NCBI GenBank assembly: GCA_000469685.2
Contig: LS997565.1
Span: 9,368,505 to 9,432,504, forward strand
Reading direction: 5' to 3'
Origin: Haemonchus contortus
Taxonomy: Eukaryota > Nematoda > Chromadorea > Rhabditida > Trichostrongylidae
DNA length: 64,000 nucleotides
In this document: piece after piece, positions 23,391-32,206 of the stretch
How positions within the stretch are numbered: position 1 is the first letter of the stretch
Layout of the letters: each line of letters begins with the position of its first letter
Notes under the pieces: generated by a model
The model's database searches: none
What the model was told of the DNA's origin: nothing
Seen by the model: only the letters and a program-made list of their open reading frames with translations
Made by a program: the position numbers and the translations under genes

Positions 23391-24658
23391 TACAGGGTGG
23401 GCCAAAATTATGATTACAGCGCGCGCTGACGTTCATTGCAAATTTTTTCTGAGTTCATAACAATTCATTGAAATTCTTCCATTTCACAAAGTAGCTTACG
23501 TTATTACCTTTCTAATGATACTAAACATTCGGTAGATTTTTAACATAATATAAGCGTAACTAGTCCGTGAATTAAACGTCGCTTTGCATTTACAAACACT
23601 TTTGGCACGGTGCATCTACAGACGAACTAGCGTGTCAAGGCAGGTATTGCATTCAACCATAAGACGCGCTCGAGAGTTGGTAACAATTGCAGATAGGAGT
23701 GGTGAACCTAGGATATCTGTGGTTATATTTAGGGGAAATGTTAAGGAAGCAGGGCAAAGGTCTACGTAGCAGCAAAATTCATTCTGAGTCCAAAAAGGCT
23801 AAATGGATGGATATGTCACGAAATATTCTACGTGAAATCGTGAAGCATCACCTGCACAACGAGACCCTTATACGATCAGAAAGTGATTTCTCCAGAGAGC
23901 AGGGTAAAGAGAAGAGAAAGATTGGCTAACAAAAGCTGCCTGTCACATCCGAAAAAATTGTCCTACGGAATTCCTGTTCACCGACGAAAAGAGATTTACA
24001 GTGAAATAGGTGCTCAATAAGTAGAGCAATAACATTTATATGAAGCTTAAAGAAATGAAAATGATACAGCGTCTGGCTAACTAACTTTCTGTTATGGCCT
24101 GTGCTAGCATCACCGCCGAGGCAAAGACACCGATTATTCTTGTAAATTATGGAGTGAAAGTTGGTTTGGAGGCCTGTCTGATCTCTTCGTGCGCAATAGG
24201 ACACTTTGGTGATTCGAACCGGTCATATTATCACGACGAAGCTTCTGACCGCAGAACAGAAATTGTCTAGAAATTTCGTGAGAGGAGTTCTTTGACTTCA
24301 TAAGCTTCGATCAGTGACCACTCTGAAGCCCTGACCTAAATTCCATGAATGTCTCAATGTGGTCAGCCTCTGAGATGAAAGCATCCTTTAGCCCAAACAA
24401 GGGAAGAAATAATCTCGAAAATGCTTAGCAAAAAGGCGGGACCATTTCGATAACCCGAGCTGCGTGCCACCGTCAATCCCGTCCATCGACGTCTTTGGGG
24501 TTGGGTGAAAGCAGAAAGCAACAGATCCCAGTCTCAATGCATAGTTTTGATAAGAAATTTGTGACAAACCCTTTAATGAAATTGGTTCGCTCTATTGGCT
24601 TTCTATTCGTTTTCTGCTATGTGATTTCTGTGTAATCATAATTTTGGCCCACCCTGTA
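23391..24658 (+). mobile_element. Degenerate Tc1/mariner-type element with transposase remnant
   Basis: The inverted ends TACAGGGTGGGCCAAAATTA and TAATTTTGGCCCACCCTGTA bound about 1.27 kb, close to a full-length element. Inside, the plus strand keeps a DNA-binding-like segment near 23600-23700, TEFLFTDEKRFTV (about 23965-24004) around the first catalytic aspartate, and PDLNSMNVSMWS (about 24329) around the third. Many stops and frameshifts make it non-functional. The first 11 terminal bases are shared with the mariner derivatives at 13497 and 29705. Confidence 0.85.
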
Positions 24659-24668
24659 TAATTCGCTA

Positions 24669-24748
24669 AGTGTGTCTGTTGGTGTGTCGGTGTGTTTGTG
24701 TGTGTGTTTGTGTGTGTGTTTGTGTGTGTGTGTGTCGCTGTGTGTGTT
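24669..24748. repeat. TG-rich microsatellite
   Basis: Interrupted (TG)n and TGTGTTTG runs directly follow the transposon end and precede the 144-bp tandem repeat. Confidence 0.9.
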
Positions 24749-24751
24749 TGA

Positions 24752-25260
24752 CCGGAAATTCATAACTCCTGTCTCCGTGGACCTAGAGCGTTCAAAATTG
24801 GTAGGAGTAAGAGGGACAGGATGGGAACACCTTTGGTAAGTGGCAGGACCGGACTCCGTACACAGGCCGCGCGGCGTGCGCGTTCGAAACTTTGGGCCGC
24901 AAAATCATAACTCATGTCCCCGTGGACCTGGAGCGTTTAAATTTGGTAAGAGTAAGGGGGACAGGATGGGAACACCTACGGTACGTGGCAGAACCGGACC
25001 CGGTCACAGGGAGCGCACCATGCGCGTTAGAAACTTTGGGCCGCAAATTCATAACTCATGTCCCCGTGGACCTAGAGCGTTTAAAATTGGTAGGAGTAAG
25101 GGGGACAGGATGGGAACATTTATCGTAGGTGGGAGGACCGGACCCCGCTTATAGAAGGCGAAGTTTGCGCCAAAACTTTCAGTTTGTCTCTAGGGCGTTC
25201 GAACTTGGTAGGAGGCAGTATGGGAACACTTATGGTGAGTAGTAGGCCGGACTACGCCCC
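24752..25260. repeat. Tandem repeat with a 144-bp unit, 3 copies plus a partial
   Basis: The block GTGGACCTAGAGCG recurs at about 24777, 24921 and 25065, giving a constant 144-bp period, with a partial fourth copy to about 25260. Other unit landmarks are GGGGGACAGGATGGGAACA and CTTTGGGCCGCAAA. Because 144 is divisible by three, each strand has repeated open frames (48-residue period). I treat these as a by-product, since there is no start context or splice structure. Confidence 0.9.
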
Positions 25261-26191
25261 CAAAGAACAGGATTTCACGAAATAAATGAGTAGAAATCCT
25301 GATCCCGTGGAAATGGAGAGCAATCAATAGAATGGGGCACGATGGGCACACTGACAATAGAAGAAGCCTTAGAGAAGAAGATCCACTCACCACCTCCTAG
25401 CGCCTTTGTTATTTACGGTTTAGCTTTGACTTTTTGATATGTTTCACTCGACAAGAAGGTTAAGTTGTGTGATTATGAGGAGATGGATTTGGTTTACTTC
25501 TTGCTATTAGATTACGACCGCTACCCAGCAGGGTTTACGGTTAAGTAAAAGATCACGGTTTCTCTTTGCTTTGATATCATTCTTAGCAAAATTTATCCGA
25601 CCGGTAATAATGTTGGATTCACATTTAATGATGTATCTGAAGAGAAAAGAAGGTACATCTTTGAAGGCAATAGATAGTCTATACTCTCGCTCAGCGAAAA
25701 AGCGAAATAACATATTAGAAAGGGGGAATTTCATTAATTCGATATTTTTCGGACAAAGTCCCTTTACCCCAAGAAGGAGGAGAGCCATTAATGGTGGCAT
25801 TGAGGAACATTGATGGTAGCTAACATAGTGGCCTCAGCCGCGATAAAGTCTCTTAATACTTTTTTCCCTGACTAATCGCCTTTGCGATATTAAACGATGT
25901 TCTTTCGTACACAGCGAGATTGGCTTACAGAAAAAATCGCTCCTAATTCGGAGCTAATACTGAGGGTGTAAAGCTTTCAAAGCAACAGGTGAACCCGAAG
26001 TGTTATTTACGCATAGCAAATTTCTCACAGGGAGAAGGAGCGCCCGGCGTAGCCGGGCGAAACCATAAGAAGGAGGGAAGCCTGGCGTTAGCCGGGTGGC
26101 CCGACTGGTTCTACTTATAAGTTCTTATTTCTTCCGTTATGATGGTAGGCACGATGTTTTAGCGTGTTTTGTCCAATGACCTCATTATATT
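25261..26191. other. Compositionally odd stretch with GC-rich hairpins, no gene called
   Basis: About 25500-25815 is open in both directions without recognisable motifs. At 26040-26060 a perfect hairpin CGCCCGGC-GTA-GCCGGGCG is followed 35 bp later by a related imperfect one (GCCTGGCGTTAGCCGGGTGG), each preceded by AGAAGGAG. Such GC hairpins in AT-rich sequence stand apart from the neighbourhood. Their origin is unknown. Confidence 0.45.
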
Positions 26192-26370
26192 GACGCGTGA
26201 ATCGCACCACACCCTTCCTTCCAGGGTCGGTTAATTGCTATCGTCTGGGAGGATAAAAGCACTGACTTGTGCATCGGCTGGCCACCGCAAGTCATTGCAT
26301 GTATAGGCCACATGCACATTCATTCGCCGCTAGGATTCTGAGTGAAATTCGAATGCGTGGGCGCATCCCC
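26192..26370 (+). mobile_element. tRNA-derived SINE (copy 3, 3' portion only)
   Basis: CCCTTCCTTCCAGGGTCGGTTAATTG, the AAAAGCACTGACTTGT block and the terminal GAATGCGTGGGCGCATCCC match the bodies of the copies at 15394 and 26846. The tRNA-like head is absent. Confidence 0.55.
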
Positions 26371-26594
26371 CATATGGTTTATCCTTATGGTTTTTCCTCT
26401 TTGTAGGCTTTGAATGGTTCTCTCGAACCACTGAGCTCACAAAAACATCGAAGGCTTTATTGACTGTTCCCAATACGTTTGTGACGTACAGTACATATGT
26501 AATACGGAAACTTCCTAGAAAGAAAAGCACGAAAACAGCATGAATATTACAGTACAAAATAATACAATACGTCAAACAGATTATTACGATATTA

Positions 26595-27988
26595 CTAAGA
26601 TTCAGCTTCAGGTAAATTTGATGATTTCTTTGGCTTCAACAAATCCTTTATAAATGGGAACCATGCAATAACATCGATTAAGTGAAGTACAACAACAACA
26701 CCTATTAGTGAAATTAAGACAATAAAAACCATCAGTGCCCAAAAACAAGAAGTCGTTGACTGAAATGAGTCCACATTATCGAAAAGTGGTATTATTAACC
26801 AGTTTTGTTCTCATTCTAATATCATTTGCTATGCAAAAGTTCACTGCGGAGGTGGTGTAGTGGCAAGTGGCGCACTATCACTAACACATGGTCACGGCTT
26901 TGAATCCCGGTCGATATTCGCCTGGGCTAACCGAACGTTCCATCCCTCCGAGGTCGGTTAATTGGAACCGGACCCGGCGGATAAAAGCAATGACTAGTAC
27001 ACCCTCAAGTCGTTGGGTCTAGGCCCCATACGCATTCGATACGCCACTACGATTCTTACTGGGACTCGAAAGCGGGGCCCAACCTCAGAAGGGACTCATT
27101 GCCGAAGGACTTTATGCGTTATACGAAAGTTGATTTGTGTGCACCATTAGGTCAGGGCGCGATAGAATGCCAATCGCAGACGCGCAAAATCAATATTCCC
27201 CTACACTACAAGAAGAGGTTGAGCGGTCGAAGCGGGCTCTATCCAACTCTGGGGTTGGAGCCTAGTCGCCGTGGATATTGCGTCGAAGCAGATCTGATGG
27301 TTCAAGCACAACTTTCAAAGAAGTTCTGGAGATACAGCTACGTCAACAAGAGAAGAAAAGTGATAAGAAGGATAGCGTTGTGCTGATGTGGGGATAGATA
27401 GAGGAGTTGGATAGAGCTGGTTGCATCAAGTTCGAACTGGCAAGTGTTCGGGAGCAATCCAGTAGAATCAATTGGATACAGTCTTATGGGGATTCGTGTG
27501 CAAACTTCCATAAGTTTTAAAACTTGAGTCGAATCTCTTGATAATCAACTTACATCCCCTTGAGCTGCATCCTCGGCGGCGCCGGATTCTCCCGGTGGTG
27601 ACGGGGATCTTCTTTTTCCCTTCTTGTCCCTTTTAGTGGACTTTTTGCTTTTCTTTGTTGCTTCAGATTTTCTGAAACTGACTTCTAAGGCTATACTTAC
27701 CAACAGACATTGTAGAGCTCTATTGGACTTTCAGGTGCGGAAGCATCTTATCTTTTGCGTTCTTTTTCTGATGACTTAAGCAACCTACTTCTTATCTTCT
27801 TCTGATGACTCTTTCGGCAATGGACCTCCACGAAGCTGTGGCAGCTGCAGTGGTTGTGGAGGTGGTGGTGGAGGAGGTGGTGGCGGAGGTGGTGGTGGTG
27901 GTGGAGGTGGAGGAGGAGGTGCACCAGGCGGAGGAGGTGGAAGGGCACCTCCTGCTGCCGGTCCAAGCTGCTCGTATTCGTCACCCAT
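26595..27988 (-). CDS. Gene A: MGDEYE poly-proline single-pass membrane protein
   Basis: Member of a five-gene family that I do not recognise. Exons: 27988-27789, 27671-27554, 26759-26595; phases 2 and 0; 160 residues. Exon 1 encodes MGDEYEQLGP then about 25 nearly uninterrupted prolines. Exon 2 encodes a very basic Ser/Lys linker ending in RRSPSPPGES and an acidic stretch. Exon 3 encodes one hydrophobic helix (WALMVFIVLISLIGVVVVLH) and a short tail with KPKKSS. Lack of a signal peptide plus basic residues before the helix suggest a cytosolic N-terminus and tail-anchored or signal-anchor topology (inference). An AG acceptor lies 3 nt before the ATG. A SINE lies in intron 2. Confidence 0.85.
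26846..27095 (+). mobile_element. tRNA-derived SINE (copy 4, best preserved)
   Basis: The head GCGGAGGTGGTGTAGTGGCA has a clear A-box look, and GGCTTTGAATCCCGG near 26895 is the B box. The body CCATCCCTCCGAGGTCGGTT and the block ending GACTCGAAAGCGG match copies 1 to 3. It is inside intron 2 of gene A, in the opposite orientation. Confidence 0.75.
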
Positions 27989-28389
27989 GCACTAGCCTTT
28001 CGATCTGACTTATCCTCGGTAGATGAGAGTCAGCAAAACGATCTTGAGGTGTCAATCACTTTACAGTGACGACTGAACAGTGGCTAATGCAACTACGAAA
28101 TGCAACTCACTTCACCAGTCTGATGAATAAAATCCTCGATACTACAAACTTCCTGATATTAAGATCATGGGTTTGGTTAGACGTGAGTACTTACTAAGAC
28201 ACTTACTTAATTAAGGTTAGACCATCCTAGTGAATGGTCTACTGCAGAGCTCACTCCTGTGTGCTTTCAAAGCAACACATATTAGGAAGATTCATCAGGT
28301 CGACGTGAACCGTGTGTTTGCTGCGTCTGAACCCTTTCTTGTTGCTTTTGTTAGCTATTCTTCAAGTACTGTTGCGACTTACACATAGA
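27989..28389. promoter_or_regulatory. Upstream region of gene A
   Basis: This lies between the gene A start codon and a MITE. The only clear signal is the AG acceptor of GGCTAG-TGC-ATG directly at the start. No recognisable TATA or other promoter motif was chosen. Confidence 0.3.
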
Positions 28390-28901
28390 TAGGGTAGCGA
28401 TCAAAAGTATTCGGCCAACTTTAACTTGCCGTAACTTTTTTCCAAGTGGAGCGAATCACATGAAATTTTGATGTGTTTAGCTGAAGCATATTTTACACTG
28501 TTCAACACTACTTGACGGCAAAACAGCCATATCCACATATTAATTGGGAGGCGTTTGTAGATTGTGCTGAAAGCAAGTTTTGTGACGTCTGCAGATATTC
28601 TGACCTTATGTACGTTTTTCTTCTCTTCTGGGTTCGGCATAAGCGCTAGTACTCCTAAGACATGGCAAAAAGGAAAGGACTCCTAGAAGGATCACCATTC
28701 GTATTTCCAGTCGATTTTTTGTTCAAGCCTTTTTGGATATCTGGAACATGATCAGATTGCATGTTAATAGTGGTAAATATTCACACTACACCAATGCCAC
28801 ACATATTGAAATTTCGCATGATTAGATAGAGGAGGAAAGGAGTATGACTGAAAAGTACAACTGGAAAAGCACTCCGCCTAATACTTTTGAGCGCTACTGT
28901 A
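28390..28901. mobile_element. Tc1-type MITE with 27-bp terminal inverted repeats
   Basis: The left end TAGGGTAGCGATCAAAAGTA and right end TACTTTTGAGCGCTACTGTA pair over about 27 bp with few mismatches, and both ends sit on TA. The element is about 510 bp and has no recognisable transposase. It lies just upstream of gene A. Confidence 0.8.
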
Positions 28902-29704
28902 CATGCACTTAGCTCATAATTACAGGATGGTTTCGAGATCACACAATTATTATAAGGTATTTGCTGGATTTAGCTCAGTATTTGAGGTTTAACGCTCTTT
29001 CAATGGACATTGCATAGATACAACACTCTATATATCCTTTACGTTGAACGGGAAACGTGAAGGGTATGAATCACCGGCGCACTCAGCGAAGCTATGGCGC
29101 AGAGTGATGACGCGCCGTTGAGACTGCAACGGTCAAAGTTCAAGGTCAAGTTCGGTGTGCCTTTGATGAAACCTCATGCACCACTCTCCTGAAAGATAGT
29201 GTTGGAAAGAAAAGAAATCACTTTGAGAGGCCTGAGGTAACCCCCTTTTACCTTAATCCGAGGGTGACCATTGAACTACTGTACTATCGTATATGACAAC
29301 ACAAAGGATAGGGAAGGCTCCGTGTAACAGATAATTACATGTTCCCAGATGAAAAGTGGAGTTTATCGGTGTTGGGCTGGTCTTAGAGCGTTTGAGGGAC
29401 TTTTGCCCTGTATCCCCTATCTGATAGTCCAGGAAAAAGAAGAAACGAGCTTCTATTTGTTTTTTTTTTGGCGGAATAGGTTTGTGGTAATTATTCTCAA
29501 AAATTTTTCGTGGCGTCGGGGACGCAACGGGTTTTCTGGTTGTATGGAGCTCTTTTGTTTTTAATTGTGTGATTACTGTATAAGAACTTGTTTCGGACTG
29601 CAAGATCTGCCCTGAAACTGAAAGACTCCTTCCCGGTGAACCTTCAGGTGCGGTCCATGAAAAGGTGAATACATATTAACTAATTACAAGAGCGATGAGT
29701 AATA
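28902..29704. other. Intergenic sequence without a supported feature
   Basis: Only short frames are present. The one of 116 codons on the minus strand (29253-29603) has no motif, start context or splice neighbours. Confidence 0.35.
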
Positions 29705-30247
29705 TACAGGGTGATCCACATGAAGTGCGACGGGCAATAAAAAAATTATTTCATGGGCTTCTGGGCTGGAGGATGCGGTGATCCCATGGGCGAAAAGAAA
29801 CGCGATGAACGTCAGCTGAACATTTCCCAGGATCGGGCACCAGCCCACAGCGCAGAGAAGATGCTGCATTGTTGTGAAACCACGCTTCCAGGTTTCTGGG
29901 GCGGAGCAGGTTCGACCTTTAAATTCCCCGATCTCAATCCTGTGGATTTTGTTGTATAAACGATTCTGGAGCAAAAACCCTCCGCATTCAAACACAGGTC
30001 TTTGGACTTTCTGAAAAAAGCTCTCTTGTAAAAGCGGGGGATGAAAGCGATTGCGCGCATTCTTGAAAACTTCCGAAAGAGGTTGGATGCTTGCATTAAA
30101 CGAAATATGGTCATTCTGCATGCGGAATGTGATATGCTGTTTACAGTTTTGTGATGATTGTACAGAAGTAAATATTTTCTATTTGGTTTGATTTGTATAA
30201 TTTTGATTCTAGTTTTCTGCGTCACACTTCATGTAGGTGGCCCTGTA
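29705..30247 (+). mobile_element. Mariner-derived non-autonomous element (copy 2)
   Basis: The ends TACAGGGTGATCCACATGAA and TTCATGTAGGTGGCCCTGTA are inverted repeats. The plus strand holds the C-terminal transposase remnant: QDRAPAHSAEKMLHCCETTL (QDxAPAH is the usual context of the second catalytic aspartate), then PDLNPVDF, then an in-frame stop. It is the same size and content as the copy at 13497-14042 in inverse orientation, so both descend from one deletion derivative. Confidence 0.87.
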
Positions 30248-30369
30248 CTGCTCTCCTAGTCGTCTGTTGCTCTCAACAGTCTCAACAGTCAACAATTCTC
30301 AGAAAGCTATCAATTGGTAAGTATGTCTCACAGTTATCAGTAAAATATGATATGAAGTGATCTGAGAGC

Positions 30370-32090
30370 AGTATTTATTTATTTTTATTTATTTATACAC
30401 TCAACTGAGTGCGCCAATAAAGGAAACTGAGGACAGGTGTACAACTACAGAAGAGCCCGACTAGGATCAAGATGAAACAAGCTGAGCTGAGCCAGCAGTG
30501 ACAGTCCGCCGAATACCAGTATTTATACTGGGCAGGATGCGGAAAAAAAAACTCATCTACGAAGACAGGACCACACATGCTGAACTGACAGCCTTGAAGA
30601 AGAGGAATTCAGATAGCCAGTACCCGCACCGGTTGGCCATGGTGCCTCATCCGAGAAGGAGTCACTGGACCAAGTCGGAACTTCGGCACACGGGTATGCC
30701 AACCTCCCTCGTGGAACCGACTTGTCGGATACCGGCAAAAGACCGTAATTGAACAAAGGCTGGGCGCAGATACAGCATGGCACAGTGAGTGGGGTGAAAT
30801 CGTAAACATGATCAAGCTGAATTTAGCAGCGGACGGAGAACCCTAACTCAGCTCGCAAGAGAGGAAGGAAGGGAGCAAATTGAAACAAACACGAAATGCA
30901 AATAGAAATGGAAAATAAAAAGAAAAGAAAAGAATAGAAAAGAAAAGAGCTCAATCAGTACGACGTAACAAACAGCGAAACGGAAATGGCTATGAGTAGC
31001 TCAGTGGCAGCCAACAAATAGGAGGAATGAGACAAAGACATCGATGTCATTCCAACTCGAAATGATATCTGGTAGCCTATGTAAGCCCTATACAGTGTGA
31101 GACAATCCGAGAAGCTGGAAGGCAGATAGGAGTCGTTTGCCACATCATCCTCTGATCACATGGTGGCGCAGCGGGTAATGGAAGAAGCTACTAAACGACC
31201 TGTAAATAGCAGACAAGACAGAGATCAATAGTCTAAGTCAAGAAGCTGAAATAAGTTCATCTTCATTAGTTTAGATTTGAAGGCCTTACCATTGCTGGAT
31301 TGAAGCACTTCCCGAGGGAGCTTCTCCATCCATCTTGTAGTTCGAACGAAAAAGGACTTAAACGACAACGAACTAGTTACTCTCTGAAATTCCTTACACT
31401 GCAGGGTGAAGCCATTAGATCTCGCACTACTCGGACGAAAGACCCAGTATTTACTAGGTGTAAGCTTAATCTCCCCGCGAATGATACGGAAGCATAGTGT
31501 AAGATCATTGATAATCCGCCTGTGTCTGAAACTCACCAACCCAAACATTTTCAGACGTTCCTCGTAGTCAGGGATTAGGTGGTATTCCGTCTTCGGAAAC
31601 ATTCGGAGAAACATTATTCTCGTGAAGGTTTGCTGGACTTTTTCTAACTTGGAAATGTCTTTCTTTAATGCGGGATTCCAAACTTGGGAGCTGTACTCCA
31701 GGTGCGGGAGGACGTATGCCTTATATAACCGCACCAATACCTTGTAATCACTACACAACACATTGCGTAAGATGAGAAACAGTGCAGCAAAGCCTTATTA
31801 ACCACCTCGTCTATATGAGCCGAAAACCTCAGATCTGAGCCGAAAAAAACGCCCAAGTCTTTCGCGGAGGAACGGAGGGCAAGCTCAGTACCATCGACCT
31901 CGTAACTCAGTGGAGGACCGGTTCCAATGTGCAAAACGGAACACTTGTTGAGATTAATCTGTAGTCCCCACTGCTGAGCCCACTTTGCCATCCTATCGAC
32001 AGATTGTCTGAGAGCAAGTTGAGCTTCATCACGATAATCGGGTTTATACGTAAGGAACACACCAGTAAGGAACATTTGTTTTATACTCAT
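30370..32090 (-). mobile_element. CR1-like non-LTR retrotransposon, 3' fragment
   Basis: Minus-strand frames 32090-31780 and 31761-31225 encode the distal part of a LINE reverse transcriptase. Visible pieces: MAKWAQQWGLQINLNKCSVL, the SSAKDLGVFFGSDLRFSAHI segment, LYKAYVLPHLEYSSQVWNP and LEKVQQTFTRIMF, all typical of the thumb and post-RT region of CR1/Jockey-type LINEs. The two parts are separated by a frameshift near 31770, so the copy is dead. The catalytic FADD box lies outside the preserved part. An ATAAATAAATAAA-type tail at 30371-30396, in the expected 3' position on the minus strand, probably marks the element's end. Confidence 0.8.
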
Positions 32091-32206
32091 GCGAGAGGTA
32101 GCCGTTCAGTTTTGGAAAGTTAGTAAAGTACATTAGTGGTATTAGCATGTTTCCATCCATTAACGGTAACCATCCTGAACTTCAGAAAAAACGGGTATAT
32201 TAAAAA

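Noticed and set aside
24840..25154. 104-codon plus-strand frame with an internal repeat
   Set aside because: It follows from the 144-bp tandem repeat being a multiple of three; no start context, splicing or homology.
25507..25813. Overlapping open frames on both strands (about 80-97 codons)
   Set aside because: No motif or splice partners; kept only as a compositional oddity.
26846..26920. Possible tRNA gene
   Set aside because: A-box and B-box-like sequences are present, but the cloverleaf arms do not close and the unit is repeated with a SINE body.
27748..28069. His-rich, Val-rich and Trp/Arg-rich frames overlapping gene A exon 1
   Set aside because: These are alternate frames of the poly-proline CCN repeats; only the MGDEYE frame is conserved in the paralogues.
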